Shown in pieces: positions 55,064-63,127 of a DNA stretch of 64,000 bases (position 1 is its first letter; each line of letters opens with the position of its first letter). The notes beneath the pieces were generated by a model. It ran no database searches and was not told the origin of the DNA. It saw nothing but the letters and a program-made list of their open reading frames with translations. Both the position numbers and the translations under genes were made by a program. The stretch comes from a bacterium (GTDB lineage Bacteria; Planctomycetota; Planctomycetia; Pirellulales; Pirellulaceae). The stretch lies in assembly GCA_016124445.1 (NCBI GenBank), contig WGNR01000010.1, forward strand, positions 124,001 to 188,000, in the 5' to 3' direction.

Positions 55064-56625
55064 TTGTGCTGGTGGACTACGCCTCGCCGTCGACCCTGGA
55101 TGCGACTCGCGACGAATACAAACTAAGCCTGGCGACCAATGCCCGCCGCCAGGTTCGCTTTCATGGGGAAGTGGCCCAGCACGGTTTTCCATTCCGCATC
55201 GCCATGCGTGCACTGGGCGAGGTGATCTGGTCCGACGCGACCTGGGTATCGTCGTTCTTCGGTCAGTTGGATCCGGTCGTTACGGTCCATCCCGATCGGA
55301 TCTTCTTCGAGGCATTCAGTCAGGATCAGTCGGTTTACGCCGCCCTGGTGGTCGATCCGTCCGTGTTTGATATCCAGGGCGAAGTTGTTACCGGTACGAC
55401 GAACATTGACTTTACCGCTTGGCTGTGGGGCGCGCTGGGTGAGATGCGAACCAGTCGCAAGACCTCGTTCAAGGTCGGTGGTGATGGGGTCGAAGTTTCG
55501 ACCAAAGGAGCTGGCGGGCGGTTTGAGAGAAAGGTCGATTTGCCCGATACTTGGGTGCGTGGTTTTCTGCAGGTGCAAGCCGCAATGGCGATGCCAGGTA
55601 CCCGCATCGCGGTCAAGCCGATCGATCTGCTGGCCGCGATTCGTTTCATGCGATTCACCAAAGCAAAAGTCTCACCGCGAGCATTGCGATACGAATTCAA
55701 TCCTGGGGAAGATGCTCAATTGGTGCTGGAGCCGTGGGAACATGTCGTGCCGCTGGAAGGGGCCGAGCACAACTATACGGAGCCGAAAACGACCCGCGTC
55801 TGGGGACGAAGTCGGCTGAAGCTGATCGAGGGCTTGTTGCCGTTCGCCGAATCGGTCGACATCTACCTGAAAGGGCGTGCGCTGCCAAGTTTCTATGCGG
55901 TTCGGCTGCCAGGGATGACCTTCCTGTTGGGAGTCACCGGCTGGTCAGCCTCAGGCTTCACGGGCAGCGGCGGGTTCGATTTGCTGGAAGATGCCGTCGC
56001 GGCCGATGATGCGATGCTGCCAGCGGCGCTGGAACTATTGCGCCAGCAGCATCACCTGTCGATCAAGCAGCTTGCCGAAGCGATGAACGTCGACCAACCG
56101 GCAGCAACGCGGATGCTCGTGCGGCTTTGCCGGCAGGGCCGCGCGATGTTTGATGTTGAGGCCCGCGATTACCGCAGCCGCGAATTGTTTGAGACGCCAG
56201 CGGATGAAGCAAAGTTTTTCCCACCTGATCTGCGCCGCGAACTGGCCGCCAAGATGCTGGCCGACAGCCAGGTAAGCGTCAAGTCATGCGATGCGGAAGA
56301 GACCACCAAGGTCAAACGCTTGAAGACACCGGATGGTCCGATCACACGCAGCGTCATTTATCGCGACTGGCGTATTCAGGGCAGGGCAGGGGATGCCGAT
56401 TCGGTCGAAGTGGTCGTCAACGATACCGGCCGGATTATCTTCGGGCGTTGCAGTTGCGACTTTTTTAGGGAGCACCTGATGAATCAAGGTCCCTGCGAGC
56501 ATATGCTGGCCTTGTTCCAGGCAACCGCGGATAAACGCGTCGAAAGTGCGACCAGTAGTCCCACCACCGAGACTTCCCAGCAACGATCAGGTCCCTCACC
56601 GTTCGAACCCATCCAAGAGGAATAA
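55060..56625 (+). CDS. Winged-helix SWIM zinc-finger protein, retron accessory
   Basis: 521 aa. The N-terminal 300 residues are a beta/alpha region I cannot assign. Residues about 320-390 form a winged-helix domain (LSIKQLAEAMNVDQPAATRM). At the C-terminus the SWIM zinc motif reads C464-x-C466-x12-C479-x-H481 (GRCSCDFFREHLMNQG, then PCEHM). SWIM fingers bind nucleic acid or protein. Start ATG overlaps the preceding stop, indicating translational coupling. Winged-helix/SWIM proteins together with ARM-type proteins are, as I recall, the partners of type XIII retron reverse transcriptases. Confidence 0.82.
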   Translation: MIVLVDYASPSTLDATRDEYKLSLATNARRQVRFHGEVAQHGFPFRIAMRALGEVIWSDATWVSSFFGQLDPVVTVHPDRIFFEAFSQDQSVYAALVVDPSVFDIQGEVVTGTTNIDFTAWLWGALGEMRTSRKTSFKVGGDGVEVSTKGAGGRFERKVDLPDTWVRGFLQVQAAMAMPGTRIAVKPIDLLAAIRFMRFTKAKVSPRALRYEFNPGEDAQLVLEPWEHVVPLEGAEHNYTEPKTTRVWGRSRLKLIEGLLPFAESVDIYLKGRALPSFYAVRLPGMTFLLGVTGWSASGFTGSGGFDLLEDAVAADDAMLPAALELLRQQHHLSIKQLAEAMNVDQPAATRMLVRLCRQGRAMFDVEARDYRSRELFETPADEAKFFPPDLRRELAAKMLADSQVSVKSCDAEETTKVKRLKTPDGPITRSVIYRDWRIQGRAGDADSVEVVVNDTGRIIFGRCSCDFFREHLMNQGPCEHMLALFQATADKRVESATSSPTTETSQQRSGPSPFEPIQEE

Positions 56626-56665
56626 TGGAAAGGAGTAACGCCAGCGTCAATACAAACGAATGACC

Positions 56666-56832
56666 AATCCCGTCCGGGCCTGGCGTGCGTGCAACCAGCC
56701 AACGATGCCGCGGTGTTTCGCCGCGGTGGCCTGCTGCGTCCTTAACGCCGCCACAGATCCCGTCGTACGAAACGATGGGAGCCACGATTCCAGAGCCTTG
56801 CAAGTGGTTCGCCGCCAGGCTCGGGCGTGATT
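56666..56832 (+). ncRNA. Predicted retron msr-msd RNA
   Basis: Located between the SWIM gene and the RT, as retron RNAs are. Arm a1 (56666-56685) pairs with a2 (56813-56832) over 19 bp: 15 pairs (two G-U) plus four more past one C-T mismatch. After a1 come G56687 and G56689, candidates for the 2'-5' branching guanosine. A hairpin at 56707-56727 (nine pairs, three-T loop) fits the msr type that RTs bind, and a second lies at 56736-56748. The msd part contains a hairpin at 56758-56780. The RT starts 40 nt after a2. The msDNA end points cannot be read directly. Confidence 0.78.
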
Positions 56833-56872
56833 TGTTCTTCGTGAAATTGTCGATTGGATTACCGTCGTACTG

Positions 56873-58153
56873 ATGAGCTTCCTCAATTGGCTGACAAGTC
56901 TGTTCAAGCCCAAGCCGCCTGCTCGCAATATTTCCGGGCTCGCCGGGACCGATGCCATTGAGGTTGAGGAACACGTCGATCTATCCGGCGGCCCACTCAA
57001 GCCGAAACAACTTCGGCTGGCGACTCAGGACAAGCGACTGCTACCGAAAGCGAAAAAGGCGATCGATCCGCGCAACTGGGTGCCGCGGAAGAAGCCGAAG
57101 ATAATGCCCCGCGAAGAAGCCGATCGTCGCTTTTCCGAGTCGCTCCGGACTAGCAACCGCAAGATCAGCACGCTGGCCAGCGATGTCGAGCAGCTAGAGC
57201 GGTACGGCCTGCCCATTTGGAACAGCGAAGCAGATATCGCCGCCGCGCTCGAAATGAGCACTTCGCAGTTGCGGCACTTCAGCATCCACCGGCAACGCGA
57301 GACTTCGCCGCACTATGTAACCTTTGCGATCCGCAAGCGAACCGGCGGGCATCGCTTGATTCATGCCCCGAAAACACGTCTCAAACGGATCCAGCGCCAG
57401 CTCAATGAACTTCTTGTCAGCCGCTTGCCGGTCAGCGATGCGGCCCATGGATTTCGTGCTCAGCGGTCGGTGGCGACCAACGCCGAGCCGCACGTTGGCA
57501 AGCAGGTGGTGATCAAGCTCGACCTGGCCGATTGCTTTCCGACCATTCATTACGGCCGCGTCCGAGGAATGCTGATTTCGCTCGGGTATTCCTACGAAGT
57601 TGCCGCCGTGCTGTCGCTACTTTGCACCGAGGCCGAACGTCAGCCGGTCGCCGCCGACGGCAAAACCTACTTCGTGCCGATCGGACCGCGGGTTTGTGTG
57701 CAAGGAGCACCTACCAGTCCTGGTCTCTGCAATGCCGTGCTGCTGCGGATGGATCGAAGGCTGGCAGGATTGGCCAAGAAGTTTGATTTTCAATACACGC
57801 GTTATGCCGACGATCTAACGCTCTCAGGTGACGATGCGAGCAAAGCGAAGGTTTTGATTCGTCTCGCCAAAGAGATTGTTCAAGACGAAGGCTTTCGGCT
57901 GAATAGCAAGAAGACCCGCGTCGTGCGTCACGGTCAGCGACAACGGGTCGCAGGGGTGGTGGTGAACGATCAGAAAGGATTGTCCCGCACTGAAAGACGC
58001 AAGCTGCGCGCCGCCATTCATCAATTGGATCCGGCCGACGAGAAATCGGCGCGGCACCTTCGTGGCAAAGTCGCTTACCTGGCCATGCTCAGCGAGCAAC
58101 AAGCAGCCCCTCTACGGGCTGCTTTGGCCGTTAAGCTTTCTGGCGACGCTTGA
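56873..58153 (+). CDS. Retron-type reverse transcriptase
   Basis: 426 aa. Retron RT features in order: N-terminal extension of about 100 residues rich in Lys/Arg, HYVTFAIRKRTGGHRLIHAP, the retron-specific NAxxH as N203-A-E-P-H207, motif A LDLADCFPTI (D217), QGAPTSP starting Q277, active site Y311-A-D-D314 in RYADDLTLSG, and the thumb motif V359-A-G361 where most retrons have VTG. The reading frame begins at ATG 56873, and a TGA touches it. The enzyme should use the msr-msd RNA directly upstream to make msDNA. It is convergent with a sulfatase gene, with 13 nt between stops. Confidence 0.92.
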   Translation: MSFLNWLTSLFKPKPPARNISGLAGTDAIEVEEHVDLSGGPLKPKQLRLATQDKRLLPKAKKAIDPRNWVPRKKPKIMPREEADRRFSESLRTSNRKISTLASDVEQLERYGLPIWNSEADIAAALEMSTSQLRHFSIHRQRETSPHYVTFAIRKRTGGHRLIHAPKTRLKRIQRQLNELLVSRLPVSDAAHGFRAQRSVATNAEPHVGKQVVIKLDLADCFPTIHYGRVRGMLISLGYSYEVAAVLSLLCTEAERQPVAADGKTYFVPIGPRVCVQGAPTSPGLCNAVLLRMDRRLAGLAKKFDFQYTRYADDLTLSGDDASKAKVLIRLAKEIVQDEGFRLNSKKTRVVRHGQRQRVAGVVVNDQKGLSRTERRKLRAAIHQLDPADEKSARHLRGKVAYLAMLSEQQAAPLRAALAVKLSGDA

Positions 58154-58166
58154 TCAGCCTTCAATT

Positions 58167-59519
58167 CTAGCTGTCGGCTTTTTCCAGCAGAATTGGTTCG
58201 CCGTAAACCTTTTGCTGGTCCCCTTGCTCTTTCATCCAGACGTCCAGCTTGCCGCGAAGATCTTGCAGAACTTCGGCCTGGGCGGGATCGGTAGCCAGGT
58301 TGTGCTGCTCCATCGGGTCCGCCTCGAGGTCGTATAGTTCTTCCGCAGGCCGAGCGACGTAGCGATTCACCTTGCGGGCCGCTTCTTTCGTGGTTTCAGC
58401 TTTGCGGACCCAGCTGTCCCAGTAGGGGACCGGGCGTTTCTCGGTCAGGACATGCGAGGAGAATTTGAATTCCGGATGGAGGTTACGAATGTATTTCCAT
58501 CGCCCGGTCCGTACACTACGAGATGGATAAACGTTGTGGTTGCCGTCGCCACTGTGCACAGTGAAGATCTCGCTGCGGTGGCTCTCTTTTTCACCCCGCA
58601 GGACAGGCAGAAACGACCGGCCGTCGATCTCTTCGGGCGGAGTTTTGCCGACCGCTTCGTAAAGTGTCGGCAAGATGTCGATCCACGAAACCATCGCGTC
58701 GGTTCGTTTGTCGGCGACAATCTTACCAGGCCAGACGGCGATCATCGGAGTGCGAATGCCGTCGTCGTAGAGCGTCCACTTGCCGAAAGGCCACTGCGCG
58801 CCGTGATCGCTCGTGTGCAGAAATAACGTGTTGGGTCCGAGCTTTTGGTAAGCCAGGTCGAACACTTCGCCCAGTTCGCGGTCCATTGTTTTCACGGCCT
58901 GGTAATAGCGAGCCCGAGCGGCACGCGTTGCCGGCGTATGGACATGGGTGAGCGGAATTTTAATCGTCTTCGGATCGATATCCTTCGGCTCAGGCCAGGG
59001 AACGTGCGGCCAATTGGTTCCGACGAACAGCATCAGCGGCTTGTCGCTGTCGCGGGCATCGAGCCACTTGAGGGCTTCCGGAATGGCGATGTCTTCGTGG
59101 TAGTTGTAGTGACGAGCGAGGTCGAAGCCATATTCAGGAGTCTGCCTGTAGTGCCCAACCTTGCCGAACGCGACCACTTCGTAGCCAAGTTCCTGGAAGT
59201 AAGCAGGCAGCTTCTTAATCTCGGGCCGGGGACGCGAGTGATTCGGTTCGGCACCATTGCGGGCCGGCATCAACCCGGTCAGCATCGCCGCGCGGCTGGG
59301 AGCACACGAAGGCGAAGCGACGAACGCGCGATCAAACGTGAGGCCCTGTTTCGCGATCCGCTCCATGTTGGGCGTCTGCAAATCGGTCGAGCCATACAGC
59401 GACGAATCGGATCGCGTATGGTCGTCCGAGAGAAACACCACGATATTCGGCAAGTCGCTCGCCTTGGCAACCGAAGCCATTGAGACAACGGCGACAAGCA
59501 GTAGAAGGAGAGTACGCAT
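58167..59519 (-). CDS. Secreted sulfatase, 450 aa (heparan N-sulfatase-like)
   Basis: Signal peptide (about 1-20, ends AKA), metal ligands in VVFLSDDHTRSD, formylglycine motif C72-A-P-S-R, and TNWPHVPWPEPKDID and LHTSDHGAQWPFGKWTLYDDGIR in the C-terminal half. The sequence after the active site resembles N-sulfoglucosamine sulfohydrolase-type (S1_8-like) members, so N-sulfated sugars are possible, but only as a family guess. Third gene of a sulfatase run, 49 nt behind the next. Confidence 0.92.
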   Translation of the reverse strand: MRTLLLLLVAVVSMASVAKASDLPNIVVFLSDDHTRSDSSLYGSTDLQTPNMERIAKQGLTFDRAFVASPSCAPSRAAMLTGLMPARNGAEPNHSRPRPEIKKLPAYFQELGYEVVAFGKVGHYRQTPEYGFDLARHYNYHEDIAIPEALKWLDARDSDKPLMLFVGTNWPHVPWPEPKDIDPKTIKIPLTHVHTPATRAARARYYQAVKTMDRELGEVFDLAYQKLGPNTLFLHTSDHGAQWPFGKWTLYDDGIRTPMIAVWPGKIVADKRTDAMVSWIDILPTLYEAVGKTPPEEIDGRSFLPVLRGEKESHRSEIFTVHSGDGNHNVYPSRSVRTGRWKYIRNLHPEFKFSSHVLTEKRPVPYWDSWVRKAETTKEAARKVNRYVARPAEELYDLEADPMEQHNLATDPAQAEVLQDLRGKLDVWMKEQGDQQKVYGEPILLEKADS

Positions 59520-59568
59520 GGGAGGAGTCCTGAGGTGAGGAGATGAGTAGCGGTTTGTATCGCCGTGG

Positions 59569-61194
59569 CTATTCGCTCGGTTTTACCCGGTCGAACCAGG
59601 CCTGCCATAGCTCTTGAAGCTGGCGAACTTTTTGCGGATGCTCGGCAGCGACGTTGTTAGTTTCGGTGCGATCTTCGGCCAGGTGGTAAAGTTCCCACTT
59701 GCCACCTTTTTGCTTCGGTTTAACGAGCTTCCAGCCATCGGCGATGATTGCCTGGCCGTTTTCGTGCTCGAAGTAAAGCTGGTCGTGCCCTGGGCGAGTT
59801 TCTCCTTGCAAGATCGGCGCGAGCGACTTGCCTTCGACGGGGGTGATGTCGTTGCCCTGGTACTTGGCCGGGTAGGAAACGCCTGCCAATTCCAGGCAGG
59901 TTGGCATCACGTCGATGACATGCCCTGGTTGATCGGTCGAACTGCCCGGCTTGGTTTTCAGACCGGCCGGCCAATGGGCGATCATCGGTGTGTGAGCGCC
60001 CCCTTCAAACGATTGAGCTTTCCAATACCGAAACGGCGTGTTGGCCGCGCTGGCCCAATACGAACCGAGGTAACCCCAGGTTGTTTCGCTGCCCGGCTCG
60101 AAAATGCCTTCGTACTGGATCGGTTTCCCTGCGCGGGTTTCCGAGGATCGATCGAAACCAACCTTCAGGTAACGTTCCGGCGAAGCACCGTTGTCCGACA
60201 GCAGCAAGATCAGCGTGTTTTCGAAGCGGTTGGTTGCCTTGAGCGCCGCGATAATCCGGCCGACACCTTGATCGACACAATCGACCATCGCCGCATGCAC
60301 CGCCATCAATTGGGCCATGTGCTGCTGCTGTTCGGGACTGAGCTCTTGCCAGTCGGGGCCTTGGCCTTGCAGGTTCGGCTTGGGGAAGGTCTTCGGATCA
60401 ATCAAGCCCTTTTCGACCATTCGCTGGTAACGGTCTTCACGCAGTTGGTACCAACCCTCGTTGTAACGTTTCTCGTACTTGGCAATGTCTTCCGGTTTGG
60501 CATGCAGTGGCCAGTGCGGCGCGGTGAATGCGGTATAGAGGAAGAACGGAGCATCCTTCTTCGACATCTCCTGGATGTACTCGACCGACTTGTCGGCGAT
60601 AGCATCGGTCATGTAGAAGTCTTCGTCGACCTCTTTCACGATCTTGGTGCCGTCTACCAAAGAGAACGGATCGAAGTAATCCACGACGCCCCAGATCGGT
60701 CCGAAGTGCCGCTCGAAACCGCGGTTGACCGGATAGGTTTCCACCGGGGCGAAGGGGCGATCGAAGTCAGCCTGGTGATTGAGCCAAGCAAGATGCTTCT
60801 TTGGATCACTCAAGGCGCTGGTTTGACTTAAATGCCATTTGCCGGCCATCGCCGTCTGGTAGCCGGCATCTTTCAGTGCCTCGGCGATGGTGACGCCGTT
60901 CTTTGTTAACGAGCGTCCATTGCGAATCAAACCGACCTGGTGCGGATACAGCCCGGTAAGCAGTGCTGCTCGGGTTGGACAGCAGCGAGCGCAGTTGTAA
61001 AACGCCGTGAAGCGGATGCCGTCACTCGCCAGCGAGTCGATGTTGGGCGTATTGATTTCGCCGCCGTAGCAGCCCAAATCGGAATAGCCCAAGTCGTCCA
61101 ACATGATCACGACGATGTTGGGACGATCGTCCGCCGACGCGGTACCGATCAACAGAGCCGCCAAGAGAAGACTGAAGGGAAATAGATTTCGCAT
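59569..61194 (-). CDS. Secreted arylsulfatase, 541 aa
   Basis: Signal peptide (about 1-21), metal ligands in VVIMLDDLGYSDLGCYGG, formylglycine motif C71-C-P-T-R (Cys type, Thr in place of Ser), GLYPHQVGLI and LILLLSDNGASPERYLKVGF. These are hallmarks of the arylsulfatase A/AtsA group (S1_4-like). It lies 21 nt after the next sulfatase gene, so the two are co-transcribed. Confidence 0.93.
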   Translation of the reverse strand: MRNLFPFSLLLAALLIGTASADDRPNIVVIMLDDLGYSDLGCYGGEINTPNIDSLASDGIRFTAFYNCARCCPTRAALLTGLYPHQVGLIRNGRSLTKNGVTIAEALKDAGYQTAMAGKWHLSQTSALSDPKKHLAWLNHQADFDRPFAPVETYPVNRGFERHFGPIWGVVDYFDPFSLVDGTKIVKEVDEDFYMTDAIADKSVEYIQEMSKKDAPFFLYTAFTAPHWPLHAKPEDIAKYEKRYNEGWYQLREDRYQRMVEKGLIDPKTFPKPNLQGQGPDWQELSPEQQQHMAQLMAVHAAMVDCVDQGVGRIIAALKATNRFENTLILLLSDNGASPERYLKVGFDRSSETRAGKPIQYEGIFEPGSETTWGYLGSYWASAANTPFRYWKAQSFEGGAHTPMIAHWPAGLKTKPGSSTDQPGHVIDVMPTCLELAGVSYPAKYQGNDITPVEGKSLAPILQGETRPGHDQLYFEHENGQAIIADGWKLVKPKQKGGKWELYHLAEDRTETNNVAAEHPQKVRQLQELWQAWFDRVKPSE

Positions 61195-61215
61195 GATTGG
61201 GTAGGTGCTTCTCGA

Positions 61216-62940
61216 TTACTTTTTCTTATTAGGTTTTCCCCACGGCCACGGCAGCACATGCGCCTCTTTGGCCCACGACTCCCATTGAGCAGCCATCTTC
61301 TCGACTCGCTCTGGCTGCTGGCTGGCCAGGTCATGCTGCTCGGTTCGATCGGCCAGCATGTCGTGAAGTTCCCAGGGCTTGGTTGTCCCGTTGCCCATGT
61401 TGCCATATCGCACGATCTTCCACTTGCCATCACGCACGGCACAGTTCGCTTCGTGCTCCCAGAAAATTGGCGTCGGACGCTCGATCTGCTTTCCGGTGAA
61501 CGTTGCGCTCAGGCTGACGCCTGGCAGCGGCGTGATCGATTTGCCATTCACCTCCTTGGGATAGCTCGCACCGGCGACATCGACGCAGGTCGCCATGACG
61601 TCGATCAAATGGCCAGGAGTGGTTTCGAGCTTGCCGTTCTCTTTGGCATCGATTCCCTTGGGCCAGTGGATGATCAGCGGCGTCGAGATGCCCCCTTCGT
61701 GGACCCAATGTTTGTATTCGCGAAATGGGGTGTTCGAGACATTCGCCCAGTTGCGGCCGTAGGCGATGTAGGTGTCGGCCGGACCAGCCATGGTTTCGGG
61801 GCCGTGCCGCACCGGTCGACCGTCGCGTGCGAATTTCGGGATGATGTCGAGTTGCAGTTCATCGGCTGCCATCGCGGGGCGAGCTTCTGGCAGCTTGGCG
61901 TCTTTGCGTCGTCCGACTCCTTCGGCACAACCGCCGTTGTCTTGCATGAAGAAGATCAGCGTATCGTCGTAGTCGCCGGAGTCTTTCAGCTGCTTGGTGA
62001 TCTTGGCAATGTTTTGATCCATGCGATCGATCATCGCGGCGTAGACCTGCATGGTGTGCGATTCCCACGATTTGTGGGCTTCTTTCTTCCAGTCGCCGGC
62101 CTGCTCCGACATTTCCCACGTCTCGTTGATCAGCCCCAGCTTCTTCATCTTGGCGAATCGCTTGGCACGGATGGCGCCGTAGCCGTCGTCGTAGACGCCG
62201 TCGTACTTGGCGATGTCTTCCGGCAAGGCATGCATTGGCCAGTGAGCCGAAGTGAAAGCGACGTACAAGAAGAACGGATTGTCAGCCGAGGCCTTTTCGT
62301 GCTGCTGGAGAAAGGCGACCGCGTTGTCGGCGATGGCATCGGTGTAATAGAACTGCTCCGGCTGATACTTCGGATCATTCTCCGGTGTGATCAGCGTGTT
62401 GCCTCGACATAATGCGGCGGGATCATAAAAGCTGCCAGCTCCAGTGATCGTGCCGTAGAAATGATCGAATCCGCGCTGCAGCGGCCAATCATGCTTCGGC
62501 CCGTCGGGCTGCATGTCGTGGCAGACGTGCCATTTGCCGGTCGCATACGTGGTATAGCCTGCCGGCTTGAGGACTTCGGCGATCGTCTGACAACGATCGT
62601 TCAGTTCCATGTGATAGCCGGGGTAAACGTTGGGATCGTATCCCCCGGTGACCATGTGACCAACGCCAGCCTGATGGGGGTAAAGGCCGGTCAATAGGCA
62701 TGCCCGCGTTGGGCAACAGCGGGCCGTGTTGTAGAACTGTGTGAAACGAATCCCGGAATCTGCCAAGCTGTCGAGCGTGGGCGTCTTGATTTCGCTGCCG
62801 TAACAACCGATGTCGGAGAAGCCCATGTCATCGGAAAGGATCACGATGATGTTTGGTTTTTCACCGGCAAACAAAGAAGATGACCAAAACAAAAGGGCAA
62901 TCGCCAGGCAGGTGTTTGCCAGAGAGAATCGTTGCAACAT
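61216..62940 (-). CDS. Secreted arylsulfatase, 574 aa, first gene of sulfatase run
   Basis: Close relative of the following gene: signal peptide (about 1-25), IIVILSDDMGFSDIGCYGSE, formylglycine motif C75-C-P-T-R, GLYPHQAGVGHM, YTTYATGKWHV, and IFFMQDNGGCAEGVGRRKDAK, where Gln replaces the usual Ser of SDNGG. The tandem pair likely arose by duplication and divergence. It starts at ATG 62940 with AGGAGG some 15 nt upstream on the minus strand. Confidence 0.93.
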   Translation of the reverse strand: MLQRFSLANTCLAIALLFWSSSLFAGEKPNIIVILSDDMGFSDIGCYGSEIKTPTLDSLADSGIRFTQFYNTARCCPTRACLLTGLYPHQAGVGHMVTGGYDPNVYPGYHMELNDRCQTIAEVLKPAGYTTYATGKWHVCHDMQPDGPKHDWPLQRGFDHFYGTITGAGSFYDPAALCRGNTLITPENDPKYQPEQFYYTDAIADNAVAFLQQHEKASADNPFFLYVAFTSAHWPMHALPEDIAKYDGVYDDGYGAIRAKRFAKMKKLGLINETWEMSEQAGDWKKEAHKSWESHTMQVYAAMIDRMDQNIAKITKQLKDSGDYDDTLIFFMQDNGGCAEGVGRRKDAKLPEARPAMAADELQLDIIPKFARDGRPVRHGPETMAGPADTYIAYGRNWANVSNTPFREYKHWVHEGGISTPLIIHWPKGIDAKENGKLETTPGHLIDVMATCVDVAGASYPKEVNGKSITPLPGVSLSATFTGKQIERPTPIFWEHEANCAVRDGKWKIVRYGNMGNGTTKPWELHDMLADRTEQHDLASQQPERVEKMAAQWESWAKEAHVLPWPWGKPNKKK

Positions 62941-62980
62941 GGTGAGATCTCGTTAGGAGGAGTTGAGAGTGGTGACTCTG

Positions 62981-63010
62981 ATTGTAGCTAAAGCGGACTT
63001 AAAAAACCAA
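62981..63010 (-). promoter_or_regulatory. Candidate promoter of sulfatase run
   Basis: Minus-strand TACAAT (62981-62986) with TTGGTT (63005-63010) 18 nt upstream. The segment TTTAGCTACAAT...CTCTCAACTCC shares short blocks with the promoter pair at 46307 and 48776. Confidence 0.4.
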
Positions 63011-63127
63011 TCGGTACTCTTCGAGATAGCCAGTCGATTTCTCGTTCGCTCGCGGGCGAAATAAACGCCGCGCCGATTTAGAATCTTTGCGATTTATAAA
63101 CTATTTTGCCGCCGGATTAATTTACTT

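Noticed and set aside
56755..56870. Direct repeat CCGTCGTAC near 56760 and 56862 as an att-like or IS scar
   Set aside because: Nine nucleotides only, flanking no integrase or insertion, so chance is enough.
56465..56974. Minus-strand 169-aa frame across the retron RNA region
   Set aside because: It overlaps the SWIM and RT genes and the predicted RNA on the opposite strand, and its residue composition is that of an antisense shadow.
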